Shown here: in pieces, positions 6,070-14,486 of the stretch | Numbering within the stretch: position 1 is the stretch's first letter | Layout of the letters: each line of letters starts with the position of its first letter | Source: a virus | DNA length: 29,396 bases | Virus record (IMG/VR): IMGVR_UViG_3300046001_002163 | Span: 1-29,396 of that record | Reading direction: 5' to 3' (one strand) | Position numbers and translations under genes: made by a program | Notes under the pieces: model-generated | What the model was told of the DNA's origin: nothing | What the model saw: the letters and a program-made list of their open reading frames with translations, nothing else | Databases searched by the model: none

Positions 6070-8733
6070 ATTTCATACGTCGATGCATTATTCGATAGAG
6101 CAAAAGATCGCATCTATGTAGTAGAAAGAAAAGAAGGTATACGTGAGTATGTCGAGTATCCAGCAAATTATGTCATGTACATGGACGATCCTAAAGGCAA
6201 GTATCGTACTGTATACGACACTCCAGTAAGTCGATTCAGCACTCGTATAGGTAAAGAATTTCATAAAGAGACACGTATTCAATCAGGCAAGCGGATATGG
6301 GAAAGTGATATCAATCCTGTATTCCGTTGTTTATCAGATAACTATCTTGGTGTCGATTCACCTAAACTACAAACTGCGTTTTGGGATATTGAAACAGACT
6401 TTGACCCAGCACGTGGGTATGCTCCTACCAGCGATCCATTCAATCCTATCACAGCCATATCAGTTTACTTAGATTGGCTAGACAAGTTAGTTACACTTGT
6501 TATTCCGCCCAAGAGCTATAGTTGGGAAACTGCGCAAGAAATATGCGACCAATATGAAAACTGTTTTATGTTTGAACGTGAAGCAGACATGTTGGATACA
6601 TTCCTTAATCTAATCGATGATGCAGATGTGTTAAGTGGCTGGAACAGTGAAGGCTATGATATTCCATATACTATTGGGCGTGTTACACGTGTGTTAAGTA
6701 AAGATGACACTAGACGCTTTTGTCTATGGGGTCAGTACCCAAAACAGCGTGAATTTGAACGTTTTGGCGCCGCAAACATCACTTTTGACTTGATTGGCAG
6801 GGTGCATTTAGACTACATGCAACTATACCGTAAATATACCTATGAAGAACGACATAGTTATAGTTTGGATGCTATCGGTGAATATGAACTAGATGAGCGC
6901 AAGGTTGCTTATGAAGGTACATTGGATCAATTGTACAACAAAGACTTTCCTAAGTTTATTGACTATAACCGTCAGGATACTATGTTGCTAGGTAAACTAG
7001 ATAAGAAACTACGCTTCTTAGACCTAGCCAACGAACTAGCACATGACAACACAGTGTTGCTACAAACAACTATGGGTGCTGTGGCAGTTACTGAACAGGC
7101 TATTATTAACCAAGCACATCAACAAGGCTTAATTGTTCCTAATCGTAAAAACAGAGACGACATGGGCGATACACAAGCGGCAGGTGCGTATGTAGCAACT
7201 CCTAAAGCAGGCATGCATGATTGGATTGGGTCAGTTGATATTAACTCACTATACCCAAGTGCAATTCGTGCGTTAAACATGGGGCCAGAGTCGATTATTG
7301 GACAGATACGTCCTATCATGACCGACCATTACATCAATGAAAAGATGGCTAATAAGTCAAGTTTCGCAGATGCTTGGGAGGGCTTGTTCGCTACCCTGGA
7401 GTATACTGCGGTTATGGAAAGTAAACCCGGCATCGAGCTTACAATCGATTGGGAAACTTCTGGTGAAAGTACTGTACACAGTGCGGCCGAAGTATGGAAG
7501 TTGATATTCGATAGTAATCAACCTTGGATACTCAGTGCCAACGGTACTATCTTTAGTTTTGAGAAAGAAGCAGTTGTCCCAGGTTTATTAAAACGCTGGT
7601 ATGCTGAACGTAAAGAACTACAGGCTAAGATGCGTTCATGTACTGACCCAGAAGAGATTGCGTTCTGGGATAAACGACAGTTGGTTAAGAAGATTAACTT
7701 GAACAGTCTGTATGGTGCGCTACTTAATCCGGGCTGTCGTTTCTTTGATAAGCGGATTGGACAATCAACTACACTCACCGGTCGTACTATTGCCAAGCAC
7801 ATGGATGCGTTTATTAATGAATGCTTGACAGGTGTGTATGATCACACAGGCGATGCCATTATATATGGTGATACCGACTCCTGTTATTTTAGTGCTTGGC
7901 CTATGATTAAAGATGAAGTCGAAGCTGGTACTATGGATTGGAATCCTAGTATTGCTATTAAACTGTACGATGATATTTCAGACCAAGTTAATGAAAGTTT
8001 TCCAGCTATGATGGAACGTGCGTTTCATGTACCACGTGAAATGGGTAGTGTAATTAAAGGCGGGCGAGAGTTGGTTGCAAGTAAAGGTTTGTTTATTAAG
8101 AAGAAACGGTATGCTGTGCTGATTACAGACTTAGATGGCAAGCGAATGGATACACATGGCAAGCCGGGTAAAGTTAAAGCCATGGGCTTAGACTTAAAAC
8201 GTTCCGATACTCCTAAGGTTGTGCAAGATTTCTTAAGTGATATTTTACTAGCGACACTTACTGGTGTAGATAAGACTGCTATTATTGATATGGTACGTGA
8301 GTTTAAACTTGCGTTCCAAGATAGGCCAGCTTGGGAGAAAGGCACGCCTAAACGTGTAAACAATCTAACCAAGTTTACCAAAGCAGAAGAACGTGAAGGT
8401 CGTGCTAATATGCCAGGGCATGTACGTGCGGCTATGAATTGGAATAACCTAAAGCGTATGCATGGTGATAACTATTCAATTAGTATTGTCGATGGCATGA
8501 AAACTATTGTGTGCAAGTTAAAGGATAATCCAATTGGGTTTACTAGTGTAGGCTATCCAACAGATGGAACTCATATTCCGCAATGGTTCAAAGACCTGCC
8601 ATTTGATAATGATTTAATGGAGTCAACAATCGTTGATCAAAAAGTAGAAAACTTACTAGGTGTGCTAAACTGGAATATTACCGAAAGCACAGACATTAAG
8701 ACTACATTTGATGCATTGTTTAGTTTTGATTAA
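6070..8733 (+). CDS. 43: DNA polymerase, family B (gp43 type), ATT start
   Basis: This is the replicative polymerase with 3'-5' proofreading. The first ATG in frame (6175) would remove about 35 residues of family-like N-terminus (VDALFDRAKDRIYVVERKEG). The frame is open to 6058 and contains AAGGAG (6058-6063) exactly six bases before ATT at 6070. No ATG, GTG or TTG lies between, so I call ATT as start, giving 887 residues against 898 in T4. Exonuclease motifs: WDIETDFD (D106, E108), SGWNSEGYDIPY and YNRQDTM. Polymerase motifs: SVDINSLYPS (D390), KKINLNSLYG and IYGDTDSCYF (D601, D603). All key acidic residues are present. A hairpin before the ribosome binding site suggests autoregulation. Confidence 0.93.
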   Translation: MSYVDALFDRAKDRIYVVERKEGIREYVEYPANYVMYMDDPKGKYRTVYDTPVSRFSTRIGKEFHKETRIQSGKRIWESDINPVFRCLSDNYLGVDSPKLQTAFWDIETDFDPARGYAPTSDPFNPITAISVYLDWLDKLVTLVIPPKSYSWETAQEICDQYENCFMFEREADMLDTFLNLIDDADVLSGWNSEGYDIPYTIGRVTRVLSKDDTRRFCLWGQYPKQREFERFGAANITFDLIGRVHLDYMQLYRKYTYEERHSYSLDAIGEYELDERKVAYEGTLDQLYNKDFPKFIDYNRQDTMLLGKLDKKLRFLDLANELAHDNTVLLQTTMGAVAVTEQAIINQAHQQGLIVPNRKNRDDMGDTQAAGAYVATPKAGMHDWIGSVDINSLYPSAIRALNMGPESIIGQIRPIMTDHYINEKMANKSSFADAWEGLFATLEYTAVMESKPGIELTIDWETSGESTVHSAAEVWKLIFDSNQPWILSANGTIFSFEKEAVVPGLLKRWYAERKELQAKMRSCTDPEEIAFWDKRQLVKKINLNSLYGALLNPGCRFFDKRIGQSTTLTGRTIAKHMDAFINECLTGVYDHTGDAIIYGDTDSCYFSAWPMIKDEVEAGTMDWNPSIAIKLYDDISDQVNESFPAMMERAFHVPREMGSVIKGGRELVASKGLFIKKKRYAVLITDLDGKRMDTHGKPGKVKAMGLDLKRSDTPKVVQDFLSDILLATLTGVDKTAIIDMVREFKLAFQDRPAWEKGTPKRVNNLTKFTKAEEREGRANMPGHVRAAMNWNNLKRMHGDNYSISIVDGMKTIVCKLKDNPIGFTSVGYPTDGTHIPQWFKDLPFDNDLMESTIVDQKVENLLGVLNWNITESTDIKTTFDALFSFD

Positions 8734-9989
8734 TGAATGATATTCAAAAACAATTAGATGAATTACTTGCACGTAAACAAACCCTGACTAGTATAATCGA
8801 TCATTTTCGTTTAGAAGATATAGATAAATTAGCAGAATCATCGGGGCCCGACAGTGTAATATATCAGGAAATTGCAAGATATTATCGAGATCAACGCAGT
8901 CGAGCTGTTGATACCGCCAATTATGCACGAATTAAAATTAATCAACAAATGGCCACTAAGAGTCGGCAAAAGGTTAACCGAGCCCAACAATTAATTAAAG
9001 AAAGTCAACGGTTAGAAGTACTGCGCCAGCAAAAATTAAAGAAAAGTCGAGCATTACTTGCCGAAAGTCGACGAATAGATAATGACTGTCGAATATTAGA
9101 TCAGACTAGACGAACATTATTAACTGAAAATCGACAGTTGATGAAAGATAGTCGAAAATTAGATAAACAACAAAATCAATTAATTCGAACAAGTGCCGAT
9201 AATTTATTAATAACAAATAATAAAATTCTTAATGCTAGTATTAATTTTCTATGGGCATTAATTAAAAATATAGATAATAATATCAACACTGTTAGTCTGC
9301 AATTATCAGAATCGATTGCCATAGCTAAAATAAATGAATTGTGTAATTCTCAAGAGTATCAGCAAGAATTTATAAAAACATGTTTATTGCCCGATATATT
9401 GCCCGACGATAAACATATATTAAATTTAACATTGTTAACTATTCGATCACACTGCGACTGGCACTATCCCGGATTACAAATTAATCCTAGTTCAAAAGAA
9501 TGGATTGATTGTATGGTTACCGCAGATCCGTTGTATGTAGTAAACCGCCCCAACAACGATAATCTTTCTGCGTTACTTGATAATTACCCAATCGAATATG
9601 TACAACGATTAAGAGTATACACGGTTGATAACGATTATTCTATATTGCCGCAGGGACAATTTGGTTGTATTACCTGTTGTAATTTTTTAAACTTATTTGA
9701 TCTATCAACTATCGAACAGTTACTTGCTACGTTTAACAAGTTATTAAGGCCTGGTGGCAAGTTAATATGCAATATGCAGTTTTTGCACAATACAGATGAT
9801 AAAAAATATTTTAATTACACAATCAACCTGATTTTAGAAAAACTATTCAATCGCTTGGGTTATACTATTTTATCATCAAACGAACTAGCCGTGGCAGAAA
9901 ATATATCTATACTGATAACTGCTCAAAAATTTGGAATACTTACCACATCAAAAGCGCATCAGGTATTAGGCTCCATAATTGAAAAATAA
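8733..9989 (+). CDS. Coiled-coil protein with a methyltransferase-like C-terminal domain
   Basis: The product is 418 residues. ATG overlaps the gp43 stop (TAATG). Residues about 1-215 are a long charged coiled coil with degenerate repeats around (E/K)SR.L (SRALLAESRRI, TENRQLMKDSRKL). Residues about 230-400 resemble a class I SAM methyltransferase: TADPLYVVN for the acidic strand, FGCITCCNFLNLF for the post-II strand and NKLLRPGGKLICNM for the late LRPGG motif. The expected glycine-rich SAM loop is replaced by QINPSSKEW, so the domain may bind SAM poorly or be catalytically dead. It lies between polymerase and clamp, yet coiled coil plus methyltransferase is also seen in phage structural or appendage genes. 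Function unknown. Confidence 0.65.
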   Translation: MNDIQKQLDELLARKQTLTSIIDHFRLEDIDKLAESSGPDSVIYQEIARYYRDQRSRAVDTANYARIKINQQMATKSRQKVNRAQQLIKESQRLEVLRQQKLKKSRALLAESRRIDNDCRILDQTRRTLLTENRQLMKDSRKLDKQQNQLIRTSADNLLITNNKILNASINFLWALIKNIDNNINTVSLQLSESIAIAKINELCNSQEYQQEFIKTCLLPDILPDDKHILNLTLLTIRSHCDWHYPGLQINPSSKEWIDCMVTADPLYVVNRPNNDNLSALLDNYPIEYVQRLRVYTVDNDYSILPQGQFGCITCCNFLNLFDLSTIEQLLATFNKLLRPGGKLICNMQFLHNTDDKKYFNYTINLILEKLFNRLGYTILSSNELAVAENISILITAQKFGILTTSKAHQVLGSIIEK

Positions 9990-10003
9990 TTTTACCATAT
10001 CTC

Positions 10004-10032
10004 TTGCATTTTCTAAATACATCATATACAAT
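10004..10032 (+). promoter_or_regulatory. Sigma70-type promoter for gp45 (TTGCAT-17-TACAAT)
   Basis: TTGCAT at 10004-10009, a 17-bp spacer and TACAAT at 10027-10032 precede the clamp gene at 10062. The surrounding TCATATACAATA is shared with the 5405 promoter. Confidence 0.65.
10013..10020 (+). promoter_or_regulatory. Possible late box CTAAATAC before gp45
   Basis: CTAAATAC lies in the spacer of the sigma70-type promoter and repeats the box at 971-978. Overlapping early and late elements would keep the clamp expressed through infection; in T4, gp45 also activates late transcription. This is a partial consensus match only. Confidence 0.3.
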
Positions 10033-10061
10033 ACATTATAACACTTTATTAGGAGAACTAC

Positions 10062-10793
10062 ATGCGTGATCATTTATTAGACATCGTTAAAAATACGTAC
10101 GGACTGGGTATTATTGACCTAGTTAAGGTAACAGGCACAGATACAGAAACAAGCATCGAAGCAATTGCTGAAGATCGTTCAGTTATTGTACAGGCAAAAG
10201 TAAACAATCCAGTGCCAGAGTTTGTTGGTACATTTGGTATGCCAAACTTAGGCAAACTAAACACTATCCTTAACATTCCAGAATACAAAGACGATGCTAA
10301 GATTTCATTAACTAGACAAGATCGCAATGGTGAATCAGTTCCGGTAGGCCTACACTTTGAAAACAAAGCAGGCGACTTTAAAAATGACTATCGTTTTATG
10401 AGTTCAGAAATTGTCAATGACAAACTTAAAACAGTTAAGTTTAAAGGTGTTAAGTGGAACGTTGAGTTCCAACCAACAGTTGCTAACATTTTACGTTTAA
10501 AATTCCAAGCAAGTGCTAACAGTGACGAAACTACGTTTACTGCTAAAACAGAAGGCACTGACTTAAAATTGTTCTTTGGTGATCATAGTAGTCATGCTGG
10601 TAACTTTGTATTCCAAAGCGATGTTGCTGGTACTTTAACTAAAGGGTGGTCATGGCCAGTTGCGGCAGTTATTAGTATTCTTAACCTGCCAGGTGATAAA
10701 ACATTCCGTATTAGTGATGAAGGTGCAGCACAGATTACTGTTGATAGCGGCATGGCAACTTACAACTATATTTTACCTGCACAAAGCAAATAA
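10062..10793 (+). CDS. 45: Sliding clamp, DNA polymerase accessory protein (gp45 type)
   Basis: The product is 243 residues; T4 gp45 is 228. ATG 10062 follows AGGAG (10051-10055) at six bases. It begins MRDHLLDIVKNTYGLGIIDL and contains FGMPNLGKLNTILNIPEY, a matched pair of beta/alpha repeats, and RISDEGAAQITVDSG near the end. This arrangement resembles gp45-type clamps of marine T4-like phages. The clamp is expected to be a trimeric ring that tethers gp43 to DNA and, in T4, activates late promoters. It has its own promoter plus a possible late box. Identification rests on recalled family resemblance and position near gp43; sequence divergence from T4 itself is large. Confidence 0.78.
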   Translation: MRDHLLDIVKNTYGLGIIDLVKVTGTDTETSIEAIAEDRSVIVQAKVNNPVPEFVGTFGMPNLGKLNTILNIPEYKDDAKISLTRQDRNGESVPVGLHFENKAGDFKNDYRFMSSEIVNDKLKTVKFKGVKWNVEFQPTVANILRLKFQASANSDETTFTAKTEGTDLKLFFGDHSSHAGNFVFQSDVAGTLTKGWSWPVAAVISILNLPGDKTFRISDEGAAQITVDSGMATYNYILPAQSK

Positions 10794-11423
10794 ATGATTG
10801 CCTACTGGTTTAATCAATACACCGCTAGAGGATTTGTTCCAGGTGGCATGTTTGTCACCGAAGATGTAGTTTATATTCCGATTCCTAAGAATTCTAGCAG
10901 TTATATTGGTAAACTGGTATTAGCTAACAATTGGAAAGTTGCCAATTTTTTAAAAACTGATTTAACTAATAAGAAAATAATTGTAGTATTGCGTGATCCT
11001 GTTAGTAGATGGATTAGCGGAATGGCGCAATACCTTTGTTCAGCCATAGTCAGTCAGGGTTATACAGCAGACACTATTATCGATAACTGGAATCCAGTAA
11101 TGGAATCTTTAATATTTGATAGAGTAATATTTGACGACCATACCGAAAAACAACTATACTTTATTAATACAATACCAAAAGAATCTTGTGTATACTTTAA
11201 TGGAGTTCACGGCATCGGCGAATCATTACAAAAATATTTACATGAACATAATATAAACCTAAATATCAGTGTAGATATTGAATTAGATGACAACCCGCAA
11301 CACAAAAAATTAGTAAATTTTCTCAAGGCTGTATTAGATCAAGATACAAAATTGATTGATAGACTAAAAGAAGTATATGCAGATGACTATAAATTAATCA
11401 ATGAGATAACATTTTATGATTAA
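10794..11423 (+). CDS. Sulfotransferase-family-like protein
   Basis: The product is 209 residues, ATG immediately after the gp45 stop. Residues 29-37 read PIPKNSSSY, matching the 5'-phosphosulfate loop (PK..S/T..) of PAPS-dependent sulfotransferases. IIVVLRDPVSRWISG (about 60-75) matches the 3'-phosphate-binding strand with its RDP..R pattern. Both signatures are in the right order and spacing. Family members move sulfate from PAPS to a hydroxyl or amino group of a glycan or peptide. The protein is short and lacks the usual C-terminal part, so the substrate cannot be guessed. Such genes are often found near tail or appendage genes in T4-like marine phages. Confidence 0.7.
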   Translation: MIAYWFNQYTARGFVPGGMFVTEDVVYIPIPKNSSSYIGKLVLANNWKVANFLKTDLTNKKIIVVLRDPVSRWISGMAQYLCSAIVSQGYTADTIIDNWNPVMESLIFDRVIFDDHTEKQLYFINTIPKESCVYFNGVHGIGESLQKYLHEHNINLNISVDIELDDNPQHKKLVNFLKAVLDQDTKLIDRLKEVYADDYKLINEITFYD

Positions 11424-11757
11424 AAATTTAGATATTACTAGTCCACATTTGACTGGCAGTTCCTACAGTGCTCCGTACATTGGCAACAATGGACAGAGTG
11501 CTGGTAATGTGCGCTACAATACTATGACACAGCAAATGGAAGTATATGACGGTAATATGTGGATTAACATTAGTCAAAATGCTAGTATCGGGCTAAGTTG
11601 GACTGCTGATGAAGCTATACGTTGGGCCGGTGAAAAGATGGCAGAAGAACGCGAGCTTAAGGCTAAACTAGAGAAGTATCCATCACTTAAACACGCTTAC
11701 GAGCAATATAAAATAATAGAAGCACTAGTATACGAGGAAGAACAAAGTGGCACATGA
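11416..11757 (+). CDS. Small appendage/fibre-type protein
   Basis: The product is 113 residues. ATG 11416 overlaps the previous gene by eight bases. The N-terminal half contains GQSAGNVRYNTMTQQMEVYD, the G.(I/V)RYN..T...EVYDG..W pattern common in phage fibre and neck-appendage proteins. The C-terminal half is a charged helix (WAGEKMAEERELKAKLEKYP) likely to form a coiled coil. I infer a virion appendage or assembly role. The following dpdA-like gene starts within its last codons at a GTG. Confidence 0.55.
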   Translation: MIKNLDITSPHLTGSSYSAPYIGNNGQSAGNVRYNTMTQQMEVYDGNMWINISQNASIGLSWTADEAIRWAGEKMAEERELKAKLEKYPSLKHAYEQYKIIEALVYEEEQSGT

Positions 11758-13420
11758 AATAGATAATTTAACCGCAAAACAACTAGACTATGCAGTCTTT
11801 TTACCTGCACTATCAGGCTTTTATGCTACTTATGTGGGCAAGCAACGATTTCCAGATCCTGTAAAAGGATTATATGTTGATTCTACTCGTATGCCAGCAG
11901 ACTTTGAAAATGGTATCGAAGGACTTAATTGGCTCAATCCAGATGCTGCATACTTCCCATATCATTGGAGTTTATATTCAGCAGGGCATGCAGAGTTAGA
12001 TGTTAATAAGTTTAGCCCAAAAGAAGATATGGTTCGTAATAGAGATCGTAGTCGTAGTTTTATCCTAGGCGACTCTGGTGGTTTCCAAATTGGTAAAGGT
12101 GTTTGGGAAGGAGATTGGAAGAATCCAAACTGTCCCAAAGCGCAAAAGAAACGTGAGCTAGTATTAACTTGGATGGATGCATACATGGACTATGGTATGT
12201 GTTTAGATATTCCAGCCTGGGTAGCTCGTAGTCCAAATGGTCGCAAAGCAACTGGTATTAATACATACGAAGAAGCTGTACAAGGCACTTATATTAATAA
12301 CGATTGGTTTATTAACAATCGCAATGGTAACTGTAAGTTTTTAAACGTACTGCAAGGTGAGAATCATGCAGATGCAGACGATTGGTATGATCGTATGAAG
12401 AAGTACTGTGATCCTAAACAGTATCCAGGTCGTCATTTTAATGGCTGGGCTATGGGTGGACAGAACATGTGTGATGTACACTTGGTATTGCGCAGACTTG
12501 TTGCCCTACGTTTCGATGGTTTATTAGAAGAAGGTCTACATGATTGGATGCACTTCTTGGGTACAAGTAAACTAGAGTGGGCATGCTTATTAACTGACAT
12601 TCAACGTGCTGTACGTAAGTATCATAATCCTAAATTTACAATCAGCTTTGACTGTGCAAGTCCATTCCTTGCTAGTGCAAACGGACAAATTTATACGCAA
12701 ACTGAAGTTGAAGATGGTAAGAAATGGGTATACCGTATGGTACCTAGTGTGGACAATAAGAAGTATGCATTAGATACACGTAGTTTCCGTGATGCTGTGT
12801 TACAAGATGGTAAATTTAAATCTTTTACTGAAAGTCCTATTAGCGCACGTATTAAAATTAATGATGTTTGTGTTTATCACGATGGTGTGCGTAAAACTGC
12901 TGCAGAATTAAACGGTGAACCATTTGATGTAACTAATCAAGATCATTATAGCACGCCGCCTGCACTTAATAAGATTAACAAGGTTGGTAAGACTAGTTGG
13001 GATAGCTTTGCTTATGCCATACAAATGGGTCATAATGTTTGGAGTCATTTAACTAGTGTGCAAGAAGCAAATAGACAATATGATCAAGGTATACGTCCTG
13101 CTATGATGTCAGCAATTACTGCCGATAAAAAGTCACACAGGGCATATGATTTAATCTACTTTAGAGATATTGTTGATGCTATATTTGCTATTGATAACAG
13201 AGCAGATGCAGAAGCAATGATAGAACATTACAATCAATATTGGATGAGTATTCCAGGTTCGCGTGGTGCGGTTGGTAAGAAAACTATGAATACCAGCACT
13301 ACTTTTGGTAAATTCTTTGAAGAAGTGGCAGTGCCCGAAGTTGAAGAAGAACATCACATAGACGATAGCGGCTTTGACGAAACAAATCTTAATAACCTAG
13401 AAGCAGGATTGGAGGACTAG
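11747..13420 (+). CDS. dpdA: DpdA-like tRNA-guanine transglycosylase homologue (7-deazaguanine insertion into DNA)
   Basis: The product is 557 residues, GTG start at 11747 overlapping the upstream gene by eleven bases. ILGDSGGFQIGKG (D109) is the TGT active-site signature DSGGFQ. FTISFDCASPF (D302) sits where TGT has its nucleophilic aspartate. GRHFNGWAMGGQN resembles the substrate-binding GG loop. The CxCxxC zinc site of bacterial Tgt is not visible, and the protein is much longer than Tgt (~375). Both features fit phage DpdA, which exchanges guanine in DNA for a 7-deazaguanine. FolE, QueE and QueD in the same window supply the precursor. A tRNA-modifying role cannot be excluded. Confidence 0.78.
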   Translation: MAHEIDNLTAKQLDYAVFLPALSGFYATYVGKQRFPDPVKGLYVDSTRMPADFENGIEGLNWLNPDAAYFPYHWSLYSAGHAELDVNKFSPKEDMVRNRDRSRSFILGDSGGFQIGKGVWEGDWKNPNCPKAQKKRELVLTWMDAYMDYGMCLDIPAWVARSPNGRKATGINTYEEAVQGTYINNDWFINNRNGNCKFLNVLQGENHADADDWYDRMKKYCDPKQYPGRHFNGWAMGGQNMCDVHLVLRRLVALRFDGLLEEGLHDWMHFLGTSKLEWACLLTDIQRAVRKYHNPKFTISFDCASPFLASANGQIYTQTEVEDGKKWVYRMVPSVDNKKYALDTRSFRDAVLQDGKFKSFTESPISARIKINDVCVYHDGVRKTAAELNGEPFDVTNQDHYSTPPALNKINKVGKTSWDSFAYAIQMGHNVWSHLTSVQEANRQYDQGIRPAMMSAITADKKSHRAYDLIYFRDIVDAIFAIDNRADAEAMIEHYNQYWMSIPGSRGAVGKKTMNTSTTFGKFFEEVAVPEVEEEHHIDDSGFDETNLNNLEAGLED

Positions 13421-13421
13421 T

Positions 13422-13610
13422 ATGGACGCAGATAAATTACCGCATCATATCGCACAGTTAGAAGAAAAACATCAATTACTCAAACAACAAATTACTGATG
13501 GATTTACACATTATTTAGATGATGTGCATCTAGGTAAAATGAAGTTAGAAAAATTAATAGTTAAACGTCAACTTGAAGAAGCAAAAACAAAACTTAAGGC
13601 ACAACAATGA
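13422..13610 (+). CDS. YdcH/DUF465-like small coiled-coil protein
   Basis: The product is 62 residues, ATG one base after the dpdA stop. The pattern HHIAQLEEKHQLLKQQITDG, then LGKMKLEKLIVKRQLEE, matches the helical hairpin of the YdcH (DUF465) family of short soluble coiled coils. The function of the family is poorly known. The next gene overlaps its stop by four bases (ATGA), so expression is coupled to the oxidoreductase downstream. Confidence 0.65.
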   Translation: MDADKLPHHIAQLEEKHQLLKQQITDGFTHYLDDVHLGKMKLEKLIVKRQLEEAKTKLKAQQ

Positions 13611-14485
13611 AAAGTTTAATCGTAGGTATGGGTATTGGTAACCTGTACAAAGAAGTACTAACTAACTTAGATCACGAAATTGTGACAGTTGACCTTGATC
13701 CCAGCAAGGCAGATTTTACATCTGTAAAGGATGCAGTGGCGGCGCACGAATATTTTGATACCGTACATATTTGTACTCCAAACTTTACTCACGAAACAAT
13801 AGCAAGAGAAGTTGCTACTTACGCTAAACTTGTATTCATTGAAAAGCCAGGTGTTAAAACTTCAGAAATTTGGCAACAGTTAGTTAAGGACTTTCCGTAC
13901 ACACGCTTTATGATGGTTAAAAACAATCAATGGCGTGAAAATATTGCAGAATTGCAAGCACTTGCGCAACGTAGTATTAAAGTAGAACTTAATTGGGTTA
14001 ATCGCAATCGCGTTCCTGGTCCAGGTACTTGGTTTACAACTAAAGACTTAGCATATGGTGGTGTTAGTCGTGATTTAATGACACATTTATTAAGTCTTTA
14101 CATAGCACTTAGCGATGATTATACTAAGCCATCACTAACTCATTACAACGTAGCACAACGTTATACATTAGCAGAAGTATCGGATACTGAATATGGTACA
14201 GTTAAAGCAGATGGTATATATGATGTAGATGATTTATGTGAGTTTATATTTGAAGAACCTAACCGTAAGTGGAGATTGATAGCAGACTGGCGCAGTTTAA
14301 CTGACGATGATCGTGGTATTAACTTTCATATGGCAGATGGCACAGTAGAACGCTTTGAATTAGGATTGTGCCCAGCAGAAGCATATCAAGCAATGATTAA
14401 AGATGCTGTCGAAAACATTGACAACGATGCTTGGTTTAGTGTACAATTAGACTACGATTTGTGGATTCATAAGAAAGTAGAATAG
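13607..14485 (+). CDS. Gfo/Idh/MocA-type NAD(P)-dependent oxidoreductase
   Basis: The product is 292 residues, shorter than the usual 330-390. The N-terminal Rossmann strand LIVGMGIGNLY (about 4-14) carries a G.G.GN dinucleotide-binding loop. VHICTPNFTHE (about 51-61) and FIEKPGVK (about 82-89) are the family's conserved CTPN..H and EKP motifs; the EKP lysine is catalytic in relatives. The C-terminal half should be the beta-sheet substrate domain. Relatives oxidise or reduce sugars and inositols. It is coupled to a transporter and a second dehydrogenase, which suggests one metabolic cassette. Substrate unknown. Confidence 0.75.
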   Translation: MKSLIVGMGIGNLYKEVLTNLDHEIVTVDLDPSKADFTSVKDAVAAHEYFDTVHICTPNFTHETIAREVATYAKLVFIEKPGVKTSEIWQQLVKDFPYTRFMMVKNNQWRENIAELQALAQRSIKVELNWVNRNRVPGPGTWFTTKDLAYGGVSRDLMTHLLSLYIALSDDYTKPSLTHYNVAQRYTLAEVSDTEYGTVKADGIYDVDDLCEFIFEEPNRKWRLIADWRSLTDDDRGINFHMADGTVERFELGLCPAEAYQAMIKDAVENIDNDAWFSVQLDYDLWIHKKVE

Positions 14486-14486
14486 T

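Noticed and set aside
6175-6177. ATG 6175 as start of gp43
   Set aside because: It lacks a good ribosome binding site and would drop a family-like N-terminus of 35 residues that is fully open and preceded by AAGGAG.
7827-7860. TTGACA inside gp43 as a promoter
   Set aside because: No acceptable -10 box lies 16-18 bp downstream and no gene start follows.
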